Assembly (NCBI GenBank): GCA_903873715.1
Contig: CAIQPS010000136.1
Span: 1 to 33,847, forward strand
From: an uncultured Actinomycetes bacterium
GTDB lineage: Bacteria > Actinomycetota > Thermoleophilia > RBG-16-64-13
DNA: 33,847 nucleotides
Reading direction: 5' to 3'
How positions within the stretch are numbered: position 1 is the first letter of the stretch; each line of letters opens with the position of its first letter. The translations under genes and the position numbers were made by a program. Shown here in pieces: positions 10,433 to 18,572 of this stretch. The notes beneath the pieces were generated by a model that was given only the letters and a program-made list of their open reading frames with translations, did no database searches and was not told the DNA's origin.

Positions 10433-11730
10433 TCCCCCGCTACTCCACGCCGGAGATGGCGGCCATCTGGACCGACGAGGCCCGCATGGCGGCCTGGCTC
10501 CAGGTGGAGCTGGCGGTCTGCGAGGCCTGGACCCGCCTGGGCAGGATCCCCGAGGACGAGATGTGCACCATCCGGGACAAGGCGGCGTTCGACGTCGACC
10601 GGGTGAACGAGATCGAAGAGACCACCCAGCACGACGTCATCGCTTTCGTCAGCTGCGTGGCAGAGAACGTGGGTGATGCCTCCAAGTACATCCACTACGG
10701 GCTCACGTCCTCCGACGTGCTCGACACCGGGACTGCGCTGCAACTCCGCGCGGCCGGCCGGCTGTTGGCCGAGGAGACCCGTAAGCTGGGGCGCATCCTC
10801 CAGCGGCGGGCGTTGGAGCACAAGGACACGGTCATGATCGGGCGCACGCACGGCGTACACGCCGAGCCCATCACCTTCGGCATGGTGCTCGGCCTGTGGG
10901 CCTTCGAGGTGGAGCGCGGCCTGGAGCGTCTCGAGCGGGCCACACACCAGGTCTCGGTGGGCAAGATCTCCGGCGCCGTCGGCACCTACGCCAACGTGGA
11001 CCCCGAGGTGGAGCGCATCAGCATGTCGATCCTCGACCTGGGCGCGGCTCCCATCTCCACCCAGATCGTCCAGCGCGACCGGCACGCCGAGTTCATGGCG
11101 GCCCTGGCGCTGCTCGCCACCACCATCGAGAAGATCGCCCTGCAGGTGCGCCACTACCAGCGCACCGAGGTCCTGGAGGCCGAGGAGTACTTCGCCCCGG
11201 GGCAGAAGGGCTCGTCGGCCATGCCGCACAAGCGCAACCCCATCATCTCCGAGCGCCTTTGCGGCCAAGCCCGCATCATCCGCGGCAACGCGGTGGTCGC
11301 CATGGAGAACGTCGCCCTCTGGCACGAGCGGGACATCTCCCACTCGAGCGCCGAGCGGGTGATATTCCCCGACAGCACCATCCTTCTCCACTACATGCTC
11401 AAGAAGGCCTGCTGGCTGGTGGACAAGCTGAACGTCTATCCCGAGAACATGGCCGCCAACATCGAGAAGAGCTACGGCCTGGTCTACAGCCAGCGGGTGC
11501 TGCTCGCCTTGGTGGAGGCCGGCATCCTGCGCGACGACGCCTACAAGATCGTCCAGCGCAGCGCCATGAAGGCTTGGGAGGAGAAGACCCAGTTCGGTGA
11601 CCTCCTCAAGGCCGACCCGGAGGTCACCAGCAAGCTCACCGGGGCGCAGATCGACGCGCTGTTCGACCCCAGCTACGCTCTGCGGAACATGGGGGTCATC
11701 TTCGAACGGGTGGCCGCGCTGGAGTGGTGA
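10429..11730 (+). CDS. purB: Adenylosuccinate lyase
   Basis: PurB releases fumarate from SAICAR and from adenylosuccinate, serving both the IMP and AMP branches. The 433-residue protein of the fumarase/aspartase superfamily carries the signature [12 protein letters not shown], the catalytic loop region, plus [10 protein letters not shown] and [14 protein letters not shown]. Length is normal for bacterial PurB. The ATG lies in the ATGA overlap with purE, indicating coupled translation. Confidence 0.96.
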   Translation: MIPRYSTPEMAAIWTDEARMAAWLQVELAVCEAWTRLGRIPEDEMCTIRDKAAFDVDRVNEIEETTQHDVIAFVSCVAENVGDASKYIHYGLTSSDVLDTGTALQLRAAGRLLAEETRKLGRILQRRALEHKDTVMIGRTHGVHAEPITFGMVLGLWAFEVERGLERLERATHQVSVGKISGAVGTYANVDPEVERISMSILDLGAAPISTQIVQRDRHAEFMAALALLATTIEKIALQVRHYQRTEVLEAEEYFAPGQKGSSAMPHKRNPIISERLCGQARIIRGNAVVAMENVALWHERDISHSSAERVIFPDSTILLHYMLKKACWLVDKLNVYPENMAANIEKSYGLVYSQRVLLALVEAGILRDDAYKIVQRSAMKAWEEKTQFGDLLKADPEVTSKLTGAQIDALFDPSYALRNMGVIFERVAALEW

Positions 11731-11963
11731 CGTTCCGCGTACGGCCGGCGACCGACGGTGACGTGGCGGCCATCGCCTGGGCGGGCGAGAACGGATACCG
11801 GCAACTGACCGTCAGGACCGATACGAGGCGGGCGGAGTCGCGGGCGTTCTATCCCGCGCTGGGCTTCGAAGCGTTCAAGGAGCAGCACGTTTACAAGAGG
11901 GACGCCTCCCCGCACCTGCTATCATCGGAGGGAAGCTTGGTCCGCGCAAAGAAGGGTGAGTGA
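11724..11963 (+). pseudogene. Internally deleted GNAT N-acetyltransferase remnant
   Basis: The frame encodes 79 residues, about half the length of a GNAT enzyme. The N-terminus, [16 protein letters not shown], is the first strand and helix of a GNAT fold. It runs directly into ENGYRQLTVRTDTRRAESRA and FYPALGFEAFKE, which resemble the last GNAT strands, with the central acetyl-CoA-binding motif missing. The reading frame is kept, so the loss was an in-frame deletion of roughly 60-70 residues. GTG 11724 or 11727 overlaps the purB stop, and its own stop overlaps the next ATG. A small expressed protein of other function remains possible. Confidence 0.6.
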
Positions 11964-12160
11964 TGGCGGGGCAGACCGTTTGCCCGCGCTGCGGCGCGCA
12001 AGACTCTTTCATCAAGGGCTTCCTCCCGGAGACCTGTGTCTGCCGGGTGTGCCAGAGCCAACTCGACTGGCGGGAGATCCCGGGTTGCGGCCCGGACTGC
12101 AAGACATTGAAGGGCGAAGCGCCGTCCGGCGAGGCGTCCACCGAGAGCCCGGAGGACTGA
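11963..12160 (+). CDS. Small zinc-ribbon-like protein of unknown function
   Basis: This 65-residue protein has two cysteine knuckles, CPRCG near residue 7 and CVCRVC near residues 26-31, with later cysteines in GCGPDC. The C-terminal 20 residues are acidic and likely disordered. Such mini zinc ribbons often bind nucleic acid or protein partners, but no specific family can be named. The ATG at 11963 overlaps the upstream stop (TGATG) and its own stop overlaps the purF ATG in the same way, so it is translated as part of the purine operon. Confidence 0.65.
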   Translation: MAGQTVCPRCGAQDSFIKGFLPETCVCRVCQSQLDWREIPGCGPDCKTLKGEAPSGEASTESPED

Positions 12161-13656
12161 TGCGGGAACTGACGAGCGGAGCCGGTCTGGACTCGGAGCA
12201 GAGGTACCCGTTCCCCGACTGGCTGGCTGACGAATCGCCCCACGACGAGTGTGGCGTCTTCGCCATATACGCTCCCGAGATGGATGTGGCCCGCCTCACC
12301 TTCTTCGCACTGTTCGCCCTCCAGCACCGGGGTCAGGAATCGGCCGGCATCGCCGTCACCGACGGCAGCCGCCTCATAGTCCACAAGGACATGGGCCTCG
12401 TCTCTCAGGTTTTCGAGGAATCCACACTCAAGACCCTTCCCGGGCAGCTGGCCATCGGCCATGTCCGCTATTCCACCACCGGGGCCAGCGAGCAGCGCAA
12501 CGCGCAGCCGTTCGCCCGCACCCGCAACGGGTCGTTCATCGCCCTGGGGCACAACGGCAACCTGGTGAACACCGACGAGCTCCGCGCGAGCCTCGTCGAG
12601 AACGGGCACGTCTTCGAGAGCACGTCCGACACCGAGGTCATCGCCGCCCTGCTTGCCGAGCATCCATCCCGCGACGTCCGCGCCGCGCTGCGCGACATCA
12701 TCCCCAGACTGCGCGGCGCCTTCAGCGCCGTCCTGCTCACCACCGACGCGGTCTACGGCTTCCGCGACCCGTACGGTATCCGGCCGCTCGTGCTGGGGGA
12801 GATAGAGGGGCGTTACTGCCTGTCCAGCGAATCTTCCGGCCTGGACATCATCGGGGCCCGCATCGTACAGGAGATAGAGCCCGGCGAGATCTGCTGGATC
12901 GACGCCGAGGGATACCACATCGAGCAGGTGGTGGACCGCAAGCGCGAGGCGCTGTGCGTGTTCGAGTTCATCTACTTCGCCCGGCCCGACTCCATCATGA
13001 AGGGCCAGACGCTCTACGCGGCCCGCAGCCGGATGGGCGAGGAGCTCGCCGGGGAGTCGCCGGTCGAGGCCGACCTGGTGATCCCCGTGCCGGACACCGG
13101 CAACTCGGCCGCCATCGGCTACGCCGCCCGCAGCGGCATCACCTATGGCGAGGCCCTCATCAAGAACCGCTACATCGGACGCACGTTCATCAACCCGGAG
13201 GACCGGGTCCGCAAACTGGGCATCCGCATGAAGTTCAACCCGCTCAGTTCCGCCATCCAGGGCAAGCGCCTGGTGGTCGTGGACGACTCCATCGTGCGCG
13301 GGAACACCACCCGTGCTCTGGTGAGGGTGCTGTTCGAGGCGGGCGCCAAGGAAGTGCACCTGCGCATCAGCTCGCCGCCTATCGTCTACCCGTGCTTCTA
13401 CGGTATCGACATGGCCAACCAGGACGAGTTCATAGCCTTCAACAAGACCGTGGCCGAGATCAGCGAGGAGCTGGGCGCCACCTCGGTGGCCTACCTCTCG
13501 CTCGAGGGCCTCATGCGGGCCACCAATGCCGGCGACGACGAGGACTGCTTCTGCGCGGCCTGCTTCACAGGGGACTATCCATGCGAAGTGCCCGAATACA
13601 TGAAGCTGTCGAAGTTCAGGTACGAGCAGGGGTCTTGCGGGGCCGTTGAGCGGTAG
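12160..13656 (+). CDS. purF: Amidophosphoribosyltransferase, Fe-S type with propeptide
   Basis: PurF makes phosphoribosylamine from PRPP and glutamine, the first step of purine synthesis. From ATG 12160 (GGAGG four bases upstream, TGATG overlap with the preceding gene) the product has 498 residues. The Ntn-hydrolase nucleophile is Cys31 in HDECGVFAIY, implying removal of a 30-residue propeptide. The PRPP-binding motif VVVDDSIVRGNTT lies in the C-terminal half. Cysteines in LCVFEFIYFARPDS, YPCFYGIDM and DCFCAACFTG correspond to the 4Fe-4S ligands of the Bacillus subtilis-type, oxygen-sensitive enzyme. Confidence 0.96.
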   Translation: MRELTSGAGLDSEQRYPFPDWLADESPHDECGVFAIYAPEMDVARLTFFALFALQHRGQESAGIAVTDGSRLIVHKDMGLVSQVFEESTLKTLPGQLAIGHVRYSTTGASEQRNAQPFARTRNGSFIALGHNGNLVNTDELRASLVENGHVFESTSDTEVIAALLAEHPSRDVRAALRDIIPRLRGAFSAVLLTTDAVYGFRDPYGIRPLVLGEIEGRYCLSSESSGLDIIGARIVQEIEPGEICWIDAEGYHIEQVVDRKREALCVFEFIYFARPDSIMKGQTLYAARSRMGEELAGESPVEADLVIPVPDTGNSAAIGYAARSGITYGEALIKNRYIGRTFINPEDRVRKLGIRMKFNPLSSAIQGKRLVVVDDSIVRGNTTRALVRVLFEAGAKEVHLRISSPPIVYPCFYGIDMANQDEFIAFNKTVAEISEELGATSVAYLSLEGLMRATNAGDDEDCFCAACFTGDYPCEVPEYMKLSKFRYEQGSCGAVER

Positions 13657-13760
13657 GCCCCCCGGGCCTTCTCCTGCTTCGCTCCAGGGCGCCATCCGGC
13701 TCCCCGCCTAGCTCCCAGCGCCCCGATCGGCAGGCGATAGCCCGCCGTCGCCGGCCGCTC
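13657..13760. other. Convergent intergenic region, nothing clear
   Basis: About 100 GC-rich bases separate the end of purF from the end of the minus-strand cytochrome gene. A terminator would be expected, but I see only short GC stems and no hairpin followed by a T run on either strand. Confidence 0.4.
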
Positions 13761-15191
13761 TCAGTCGCTCGGGGGATTGCCTCCGTGACAGCTGCAGTAG
13801 TGGGAGCCGTAGCCGTTGGGATGGCATTTCACGCAACTGATGCCCGTGGCCCTGCCGTGGTCGCCCACGATGGGATGAGTGAAGTTCGCCGGCTTCCAGC
13901 CTGCCGGGGTATGACAGTTGCTGCACGTCGTCAGACCCTTGTGCCGGTCGCCGTGGCAGCCCACGCACTTCGTGGAAGTGGGGGCCGGGAACTGGGTGCC
14001 GGGCAGCACGTCTCCACCGGGCTTGCTCACGTGGCATTTGGAGCAGGCTAGCGTCGCATGGGTGCCGATGAGCTTCAGCGGATGGGTGAAGTCCACCTTG
14101 TCCCAGCCGGCCGGGGTGTGACACTTCGTGCAGTCGGTGAGGCCGCCGTGGTTGTCGCCGTGGCAGGAGACGCACTCGGGGCTCGGTATCGGGAACTGGG
14201 TGCCCGGCACCACTTCGCCGCCCGGTTTGCTCACGTGGCACTTGGAGCAGGCGAGGGTGGCGTGGGTGTCGGTCAGCTCGAACGGATGCTTGAAGTCGAC
14301 GTTCGACCATTTCGTCGGGGTGTGGCAGCTGCCACAGTCGGTGAGGCCGCCGTGCTTGTCTTCGTGGCAGTTGTTGCAGGCCGAGTCGGCCTTCGGCATG
14401 TCGGTCCCGGCGATCAGCTCGACTCCCGGCTTGCTCAGGTGGCACTGCGTGCAGGTGAGCGTGGAATGGGCTCCGGTGAGGGCGAAGGGGTGGTTCTCGC
14501 CGGCCGATCCCCATCCGGACGCATCGTGGCAACTGCCGCACTCGCCGCGCTTCTCGTGGGGAGCGGTGTGGCAGACGGCACATTCTTTAGGCGCGATGCT
14601 GCCGTTGTGGCACTGCAGGCAGGAGGACATCTCCGCGGGATCCTGGTAGACCGGCGGCGTCACGGTGCGGTGGACCACACGGACGTGACACCTGATGCAG
14701 TCGATGCTCGCGTGCTTGCCCCCGTGTTTGAAGGTCACCGCGGTGACCGTGGAGAGCTTGAAGTCGACCGAGAGGTCGGTGTGGCAGCGGACACAACTGG
14801 AGTTCGGGATCTTCCGGGTGACACCCAGCGGGGCTTCGGGATGGCTCGAGAAGTGGACGTAGATCTCGCGGAAGGAGCCGAGTTTCGTCTCGATGTAGGG
14901 GATCGTTCCCGGCGGGATATGGCAGTCGCGGCACTCGGCGGTCGCGTGGTTGGAGTTCTGCCAGCTCTGGTAGTACGGCTCCATCTCGTGGCACGAGTCG
15001 CAGAACGAGCTTGCGCTGGTGAAGTGGGCGGTGACGAACGAGGCGACGATGAGGATGACGATCGCGCCGAAGAAGATGGAGACGCCCACGATCCACCGGG
15101 CTTTGCGGCTCCTGCGCCTCTTCTTGGGCTTTACCGATCCGCTCCCGGGCAGCGCGGTGTTCTGACCGTCCACCGGCTCGTTCTCGCTCAC
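13761..15191 (-). CDS. Membrane-anchored multiheme c-type cytochrome (17 CXXCH plus one CXCH)
   Basis: The 476-residue product has a basic N-terminus (KKRRRSRK), one membrane helix at about 33-54, and a large extracytoplasmic part. Residues 60-130, beginning FCDSCHEMEPYYQSW, resemble the NapC/NrfH quinol-dehydrogenase opening. Seventeen CXXCH heme-binding motifs are present, the first at 64-68 and the last at 453-457; an eighteenth site reads CSCH (466-469), one residue short. Residues 234-438 consist of three tandem units of 68-69 residues, each with three CXXCH and a GTxxP loop. The likely role is electron transfer from the quinone pool to an external or periplasmic acceptor. The GTG start at 15191 follows a GAGGGGGG site. 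It is transcribed away from the cob operon. Confidence 0.9.
   Translation of the reverse strand: MSENEPVDGQNTALPGSGSVKPKKRRRSRKARWIVGVSIFFGAIVILIVASFVTAHFTSASSFCDSCHEMEPYYQSWQNSNHATAECRDCHIPPGTIPYIETKLGSFREIYVHFSSHPEAPLGVTRKIPNSSCVRCHTDLSVDFKLSTVTAVTFKHGGKHASIDCIRCHVRVVHRTVTPPVYQDPAEMSSCLQCHNGSIAPKECAVCHTAPHEKRGECGSCHDASGWGSAGENHPFALTGAHSTLTCTQCHLSKPGVELIAGTDMPKADSACNNCHEDKHGGLTDCGSCHTPTKWSNVDFKHPFELTDTHATLACSKCHVSKPGGEVVPGTQFPIPSPECVSCHGDNHGGLTDCTKCHTPAGWDKVDFTHPLKLIGTHATLACSKCHVSKPGGDVLPGTQFPAPTSTKCVGCHGDRHKGLTTCSNCHTPAGWKPANFTHPIVGDHGRATGISCVKCHPNGYGSHYCSCHGGNPPSD
13878..14492 (-). repeat. Three tandem 204-207 bp repeats encoding three-heme modules
   Basis: Units lie at 14289-14492, 14085-14288 and 13878-14084. 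Each encodes HP-x-x-L-x-x-x-H-x-T-L-x-C followed by three CXXCH motifs, a SKPG loop and a CHTP/W segment. Units two and three are nearly identical over long stretches (THATLACSKCHVSKPGG in both), unit one is more diverged, and a partial fourth unit begins at residue 439. This indicates growth of the cytochrome by internal duplication. Confidence 0.85.
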
Positions 15192-15229
15192 GCAAGGCCC
15201 CCCTCGGCGCTCATTTGTCCATCCGCACT

Positions 15230-15258
15230 ACCTTAATGGGCTGCCTGGCGGAGCGCAA
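15230..15258 (-). promoter_or_regulatory. Possible promoter of the multiheme cytochrome gene
   Basis: On the minus strand TTGCGC (plus coordinates 15253-15258) and TAAGGT (15230-15235) are 17 bases apart, a partial match to a housekeeping promoter, about 40 bases before the GTG start. The boxes match only in part. Confidence 0.3.
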
Positions 15259-15273
15259 GGGCGGCGTGTCCGA

Positions 15274-15302
15274 TTGACGGCCAAAGGCCTACGGTCTACC
15301 AT
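15274..15302 (+). promoter_or_regulatory. Promoter of the cobT riboswitch-operon
   Basis: TTGACG at 15274-15279 and TACCAT at 15297-15302 are separated by 17 bases. Transcription would begin near 15309, immediately before the cobalamin aptamer. Confidence 0.5.
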
Positions 15303-15305
15303 GAC

Positions 15306-15465
15306 CGGGTCAATCTCTCGGAAACGGGAACCCGGTGCGAGACCGGGGCTGCCCCGCAACTGTGACCGCGGACGGAAGCCGCCATACGCCACTGCCCATC
15401 GGGCGGGAAGGCGCGGCCGGTAGGATGAAGCGGAAGCCAGGATACCGCTACGGGAAGACGTTCAC
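15306..15465 (+). promoter_or_regulatory. Cobalamin riboswitch upstream of cobTCUS
   Basis: The conserved core is visible in order: GGGAACCCGGTGCGAGACC (15326-15344), CCCCGCAACTGTGACCGCGG (15352-15371), GCCACTG with GGGAAGGC, and the closing B12 box AAGCCAGGATACC at 15434-15446. The ribosome site GAGGGAGGG (15477-15485) lies about 30 bases after the box and overlaps the palindrome CCTCGAGG (15473-15480); no T-run terminator is seen, so control is probably at translation. Confidence 0.92.
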
Positions 15466-15491
15466 TACTGAGCCTCGAGGGAGGGCGATAA

Positions 15492-16580
15492 GTGGTATCC
15501 ACTTCGCATGCCGCGTTTCTTGCAGAGACCATCGCGTCCATCGGTCCGCTCGACGCCGCCGCCATGCGCGCGGCGGCCGACAGGCAGGCCATCCTGACCA
15601 AGCCCACCGGGGCGCTGGGCCGCTTGGAGGCGTTGTCCATCCAGTTGGCGGGCATCGCCGGTGAGCCGACCCCGTCGTTCTCCCACAAGGTCGTGGCCGT
15701 GATGGCCGGTGACCACGGCGTCACCGCAGAGGGTGTGAGCGCCTATCCGGCCGAAGTGACCCCTGGGATGGTGGCCAACTTCGCGGCCGGCGGGGCGGCC
15801 ATCAACGTGCTGTCCCGGCACGTGGGCGCCCAGGTGGTGGTCACCGACGTGGGTGTCGGGTTCGACATCTCCGCGTTGCAGGGGGTGCGGCACCGCAAGA
15901 TCCGCATGGGCACGGCGAACATGGCTCAGGGCCCGGCGATGACCCGCGACGAGGCTTTGCAGGCCATCGCCATCGGCATCGAGTTGGTGAACGAGACGGT
16001 GGCCGAAGGCGCCTCGATGTTCGCGACCGGAGAGATGGGCATTGGCAACACCACGGCTGCTTCCGCGGTCATCGCGGCGCTCACCGGGCGCCCTGTCGCG
16101 CAGGTCACCGGGCGCGGCACCGGCATCGCCGAGGACGCGCTGCCGCACAAGGTGGCCGTGATCGAGAGGGCCCTTGCGTTGAACAGCCCCGACGCGGGCG
16201 ACCCGGTCGACGTCCTGGCGAAGGTCGGAGGGCTGGAGATCGCGGCGCTCACCGGGGTGGTGTTGGGGGCGGCCGCGAAGCGCCGCCCCGTGGTCATGGA
16301 CGGGTTCATCTCCGCCGCCGCGGCTGGGGCCGCGGCGCGCCTGTGCCCTGCGGCGCGGGACTACATACTGCCGAGTCACGTGTCGGTGGAAGTGGGCCAT
16401 CAGGCGGTGCTCGAAGAACTCGGGCTGACGCCCATGTTCGACCTGCAGATGCGGTTGGGAGAGGGGACCGGCGCCGTTCTCGCCATGTCTCTCTTCGACG
16501 CGGCGGCCAAGACCTTGGCCGAGATGGCCACCTTCGAGAGCGCCGGTGTGGCCAACCGTACCGACGAGGCCGAGAGCTAG
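15492..16580 (+). CDS. cobT: Nicotinate-nucleotide-dimethylbenzimidazole phosphoribosyltransferase
   Basis: CobT activates the lower-ligand base (normally 5,6-dimethylbenzimidazole) to its alpha-ribotide for nucleotide-loop assembly. The 362-residue product contains KPTGALGRLEALS, VMAGDHGVTAEGVSAYP, GEMGIGNTTAASAV and, near the C-terminus, MRLGEGTGAVLA with the catalytic glutamate. Length matches the family. GTG 15492 follows a strong GGGAGGG site and lies directly behind a cobalamin riboswitch. It is the first gene of cobT-cobC-cobU-cobS. Confidence 0.97.
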   Translation: MVSTSHAAFLAETIASIGPLDAAAMRAAADRQAILTKPTGALGRLEALSIQLAGIAGEPTPSFSHKVVAVMAGDHGVTAEGVSAYPAEVTPGMVANFAAGGAAINVLSRHVGAQVVVTDVGVGFDISALQGVRHRKIRMGTANMAQGPAMTRDEALQAIAIGIELVNETVAEGASMFATGEMGIGNTTAASAVIAALTGRPVAQVTGRGTGIAEDALPHKVAVIERALALNSPDAGDPVDVLAKVGGLEIAALTGVVLGAAAKRRPVVMDGFISAAAAGAAARLCPAARDYILPSHVSVEVGHQAVLEELGLTPMFDLQMRLGEGTGAVLAMSLFDAAAKTLAEMATFESAGVANRTDEAES

Positions 16581-16588
16581 GGCGCACC

Positions 16589-17209
16589 ATGACCGAGACG
16601 CTCATCCTGGTGAGGCACGGAGAGGCGGAAGGCTCGCAGCCGGGCCGCTTGCTCGGCCGCGCAGACCCGCCTCTTTCGACGGCAGGGCAGCAGCAGGCGG
16701 CCGCCGTGCGGGCGGCTCTCAGCGGCATGGGCATGTCCACCGGCGTGCCTGTGTTCTGCAGCCCACTGCAACGGGCGTGGGGGACGGCGGCCATCATCGC
16801 GGCCGACGCGAGCGCACTGCGCGTGGACGCGGACCTGCAGGAGATCCACTTCGGGGCCTGGGAGGGTCTGAGTTACGCCGACGTCGAGGATGCGGATCCC
16901 GCGGGAGCTCAGGCGTGGGCGGAGTTCGGTCCGGGGTTCGCGTTCCCGGAGGGGGAGAGCCTTGCCGATTTCGGTGTCCGCATCGGGCGGGCCGCGCAGA
17001 GACTCGCGTCCGATGAGGCGGCCGCGGTGATAGCGGTCGCACACGGGGGCGTCATCCGCGCGCTCATCTGCCACTTCTTGGGCCTGCCCCTGCGCGACTA
17101 CCTGCTGTTCGAAGTGACCCCGGGCTCCGTCGCGACCCTGAGGGTCTGGGGCGACCGGGGCGTGTTGACCGGGCTGTGGCGCCCTTTGGCCGCAGGGGGC
17201 ACGGCATGA
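16589..17209 (+). CDS. cobC: Histidine phosphatase, probable alpha-ribazole phosphatase
   Basis: The 206-residue protein is a phosphoglycerate-mutase-type phosphatase: LVRHGEAEG near residue 7 supplies the phosphohistidine, EIHFGAWEGLSY the acid residue, and VIAVAHGGVIRALI the second histidine. The family includes many substrates, but position between cobT and cobU supports alpha-ribazole phosphatase, which removes the 5' phosphate in loop assembly. The ATG at 16589 is eight bases after cobT. The stop overlaps cobU by ATGA. Confidence 0.85.
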   Translation: MTETLILVRHGEAEGSQPGRLLGRADPPLSTAGQQQAAAVRAALSGMGMSTGVPVFCSPLQRAWGTAAIIAADASALRVDADLQEIHFGAWEGLSYADVEDADPAGAQAWAEFGPGFAFPEGESLADFGVRIGRAAQRLASDEAAAVIAVAHGGVIRALICHFLGLPLRDYLLFEVTPGSVATLRVWGDRGVLTGLWRPLAAGGTA

Positions 17210-17781
17210 GCGCGTCGCGCATCGTGATCGTCACCGGGGGCGGCCGCAGCGGCAAGAGTTCGTACGCTCAGCGTCTCGCTGAAGCGCTGCCCGGTCCAAG
17301 GGTGTACGTCGCGACGGCGGTGCCCTTCGACCAGGAACTGCAGGAGCGGGTGGCGAAGCACCAGGAAGACCGGCTGGCCGGAGGCTGGAGCGCCACTGTC
17401 GAGGAGCCGGTGGGGCTCGCCCGGGCTCTTCAGCAGGCGCCGGCGGCTTCCACGGTGCTGGTGGACTGTTTGACGATGTGGGTGGGCAACCTCATGTGGG
17501 ACGCGGAGCAGCAGGGCGTCGAGGTCTCTGAGGAGCGGGTCGCAACGGTCACTGCCGAGGTGGCCGCCGCAGCGCGTGAGCGCGGCGGCACCGTGGTCTT
17601 CGTAACCAACGAGGTGGGCCTGGGTATCATCCCCGACAACCCCGCTTCGCGTCTCTACCGTGACCTCCTCGGCCGGTGCAACCAGGTGATGGCCGCCGAG
17701 GCCGACACCGTGGTGCTCATGGTGTCGGGCCTGCCTCTCGTGCTCAAGGGTGCCGACCCGCTTTCGGACGGCCGGTCGTGA
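17206..17781 (+). CDS. cobU: Adenosylcobinamide kinase / guanylyltransferase
   Basis: CobU phosphorylates adenosylcobinamide and converts it to the GDP form that CobS uses. The 191-residue protein has the P-loop GGGRSGKSSYAQ at about residues 11-22, the VDCLTMWVGNLM segment and TNEVGLGIIPDNPASRLYRD, all CobU/CobP signatures. The start ATG 17206 is chosen because it overlaps the cobC stop (ATGA) and leaves the P-loop close to the N-terminus. The stop overlaps the cobS GTG. Confidence 0.96.
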   Translation: MSASRIVIVTGGGRSGKSSYAQRLAEALPGPRVYVATAVPFDQELQERVAKHQEDRLAGGWSATVEEPVGLARALQQAPAASTVLVDCLTMWVGNLMWDAEQQGVEVSEERVATVTAEVAAAARERGGTVVFVTNEVGLGIIPDNPASRLYRDLLGRCNQVMAAEADTVVLMVSGLPLVLKGADPLSDGRS

Positions 17782-18527
17782 TCAAGACCTTCTTCTCCGC
17801 CCTCACCTTCCTGACCCCGGCCCGCGTGCCGGTCGGGTGGAGCGGCGGTGAGAAGGAACTACGGGCGGCGCCTGTCTTCTTCCCCATCGTGGGCATCGTC
17901 ATCGGGGGGATCGCCGCGGCCGTCCTCTACGGTCTAGACCAGATCCTGCCGCTCTTCCCCGCCAGTGTCATCGCAGTGCTGGTGATGGTCGCGGGCTCCG
18001 CCGGTCTTCACGCGGACGGTCTGGCCGACTCCGCCGATGGTCTGCTCAGTTCGCGTCCGCGCGAGCGCGTGCTCGAGATCATGCGCGACAGCCATATCGG
18101 CACGATGGGCGTGCTGGCCGTGGTGGCGGTGTTGCTGCTCAAGGTCAGCCTGCTCACCTCGATCGCCGGCCCGGACCGCTGGCGCCTGGTGCTGCTCGCT
18201 CCCATCGCGGGGCGCTGCGGGCTGCTCCTGGTGATGTCACTGTTCCCATACGCTCGGCCGGAGGGAGGGCTCGCCACCGTGTTCCGCTCCGGGGGGACCA
18301 GGGCGGTCCTGCTGGCTGCGTGGGCGGTCGCGGTGGTCTTCGTCGCAGGATGGCTCTGCGCGTCGTTCCGAGGGCTGGCGATCGCCGGCGCGTCGGTGGC
18401 GCTCGCTCTGCTGTTCGGCTGGTATGCGAGGCGCCGCATCGGAGGCTACACGGGCGACATCCTCGGGGCGACCAGCGAGATCGTGGAAGTGCTGCCCTTC
18501 CTCGTGGTGGCTATCTGGGCTCTCTAG
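17778..18527 (+). CDS. cobS: Adenosylcobinamide-GDP ribazoletransferase (cobalamin synthase)
   Basis: CobS joins adenosylcobinamide-GDP to alpha-ribazole, the last step of cobalamin assembly, in the membrane. The 249-residue product is highly hydrophobic with about six helices. It contains the family motif LHADGLADSADGLLS, followed by REILEIMRD-like RERVLEIMRDSHIGTMG, and near the C-terminus GGYTGDILGATSEI. GTG 17778 overlaps the cobU stop (GTGA). It closes the operon and faces the minus-strand btuD gene with a 45-base gap; no clear terminator is visible. Confidence 0.96.
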   Translation: MIKTFFSALTFLTPARVPVGWSGGEKELRAAPVFFPIVGIVIGGIAAAVLYGLDQILPLFPASVIAVLVMVAGSAGLHADGLADSADGLLSSRPRERVLEIMRDSHIGTMGVLAVVAVLLLKVSLLTSIAGPDRWRLVLLAPIAGRCGLLLVMSLFPYARPEGGLATVFRSGGTRAVLLAAWAVAVVFVAGWLCASFRGLAIAGASVALALLFGWYARRRIGGYTGDILGATSEIVEVLPFLVVAIWAL

Positions 18528-18572
18528 GGCCTGCTCCGGTCTCCGCCGGGGGCTTCCGGGCCCTCGACGGTG

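Noticed and set aside
11875-13695. A 606-codon minus-strand frame opposite purF
   Set aside because: No protein family features; purF on the other strand is unambiguous.
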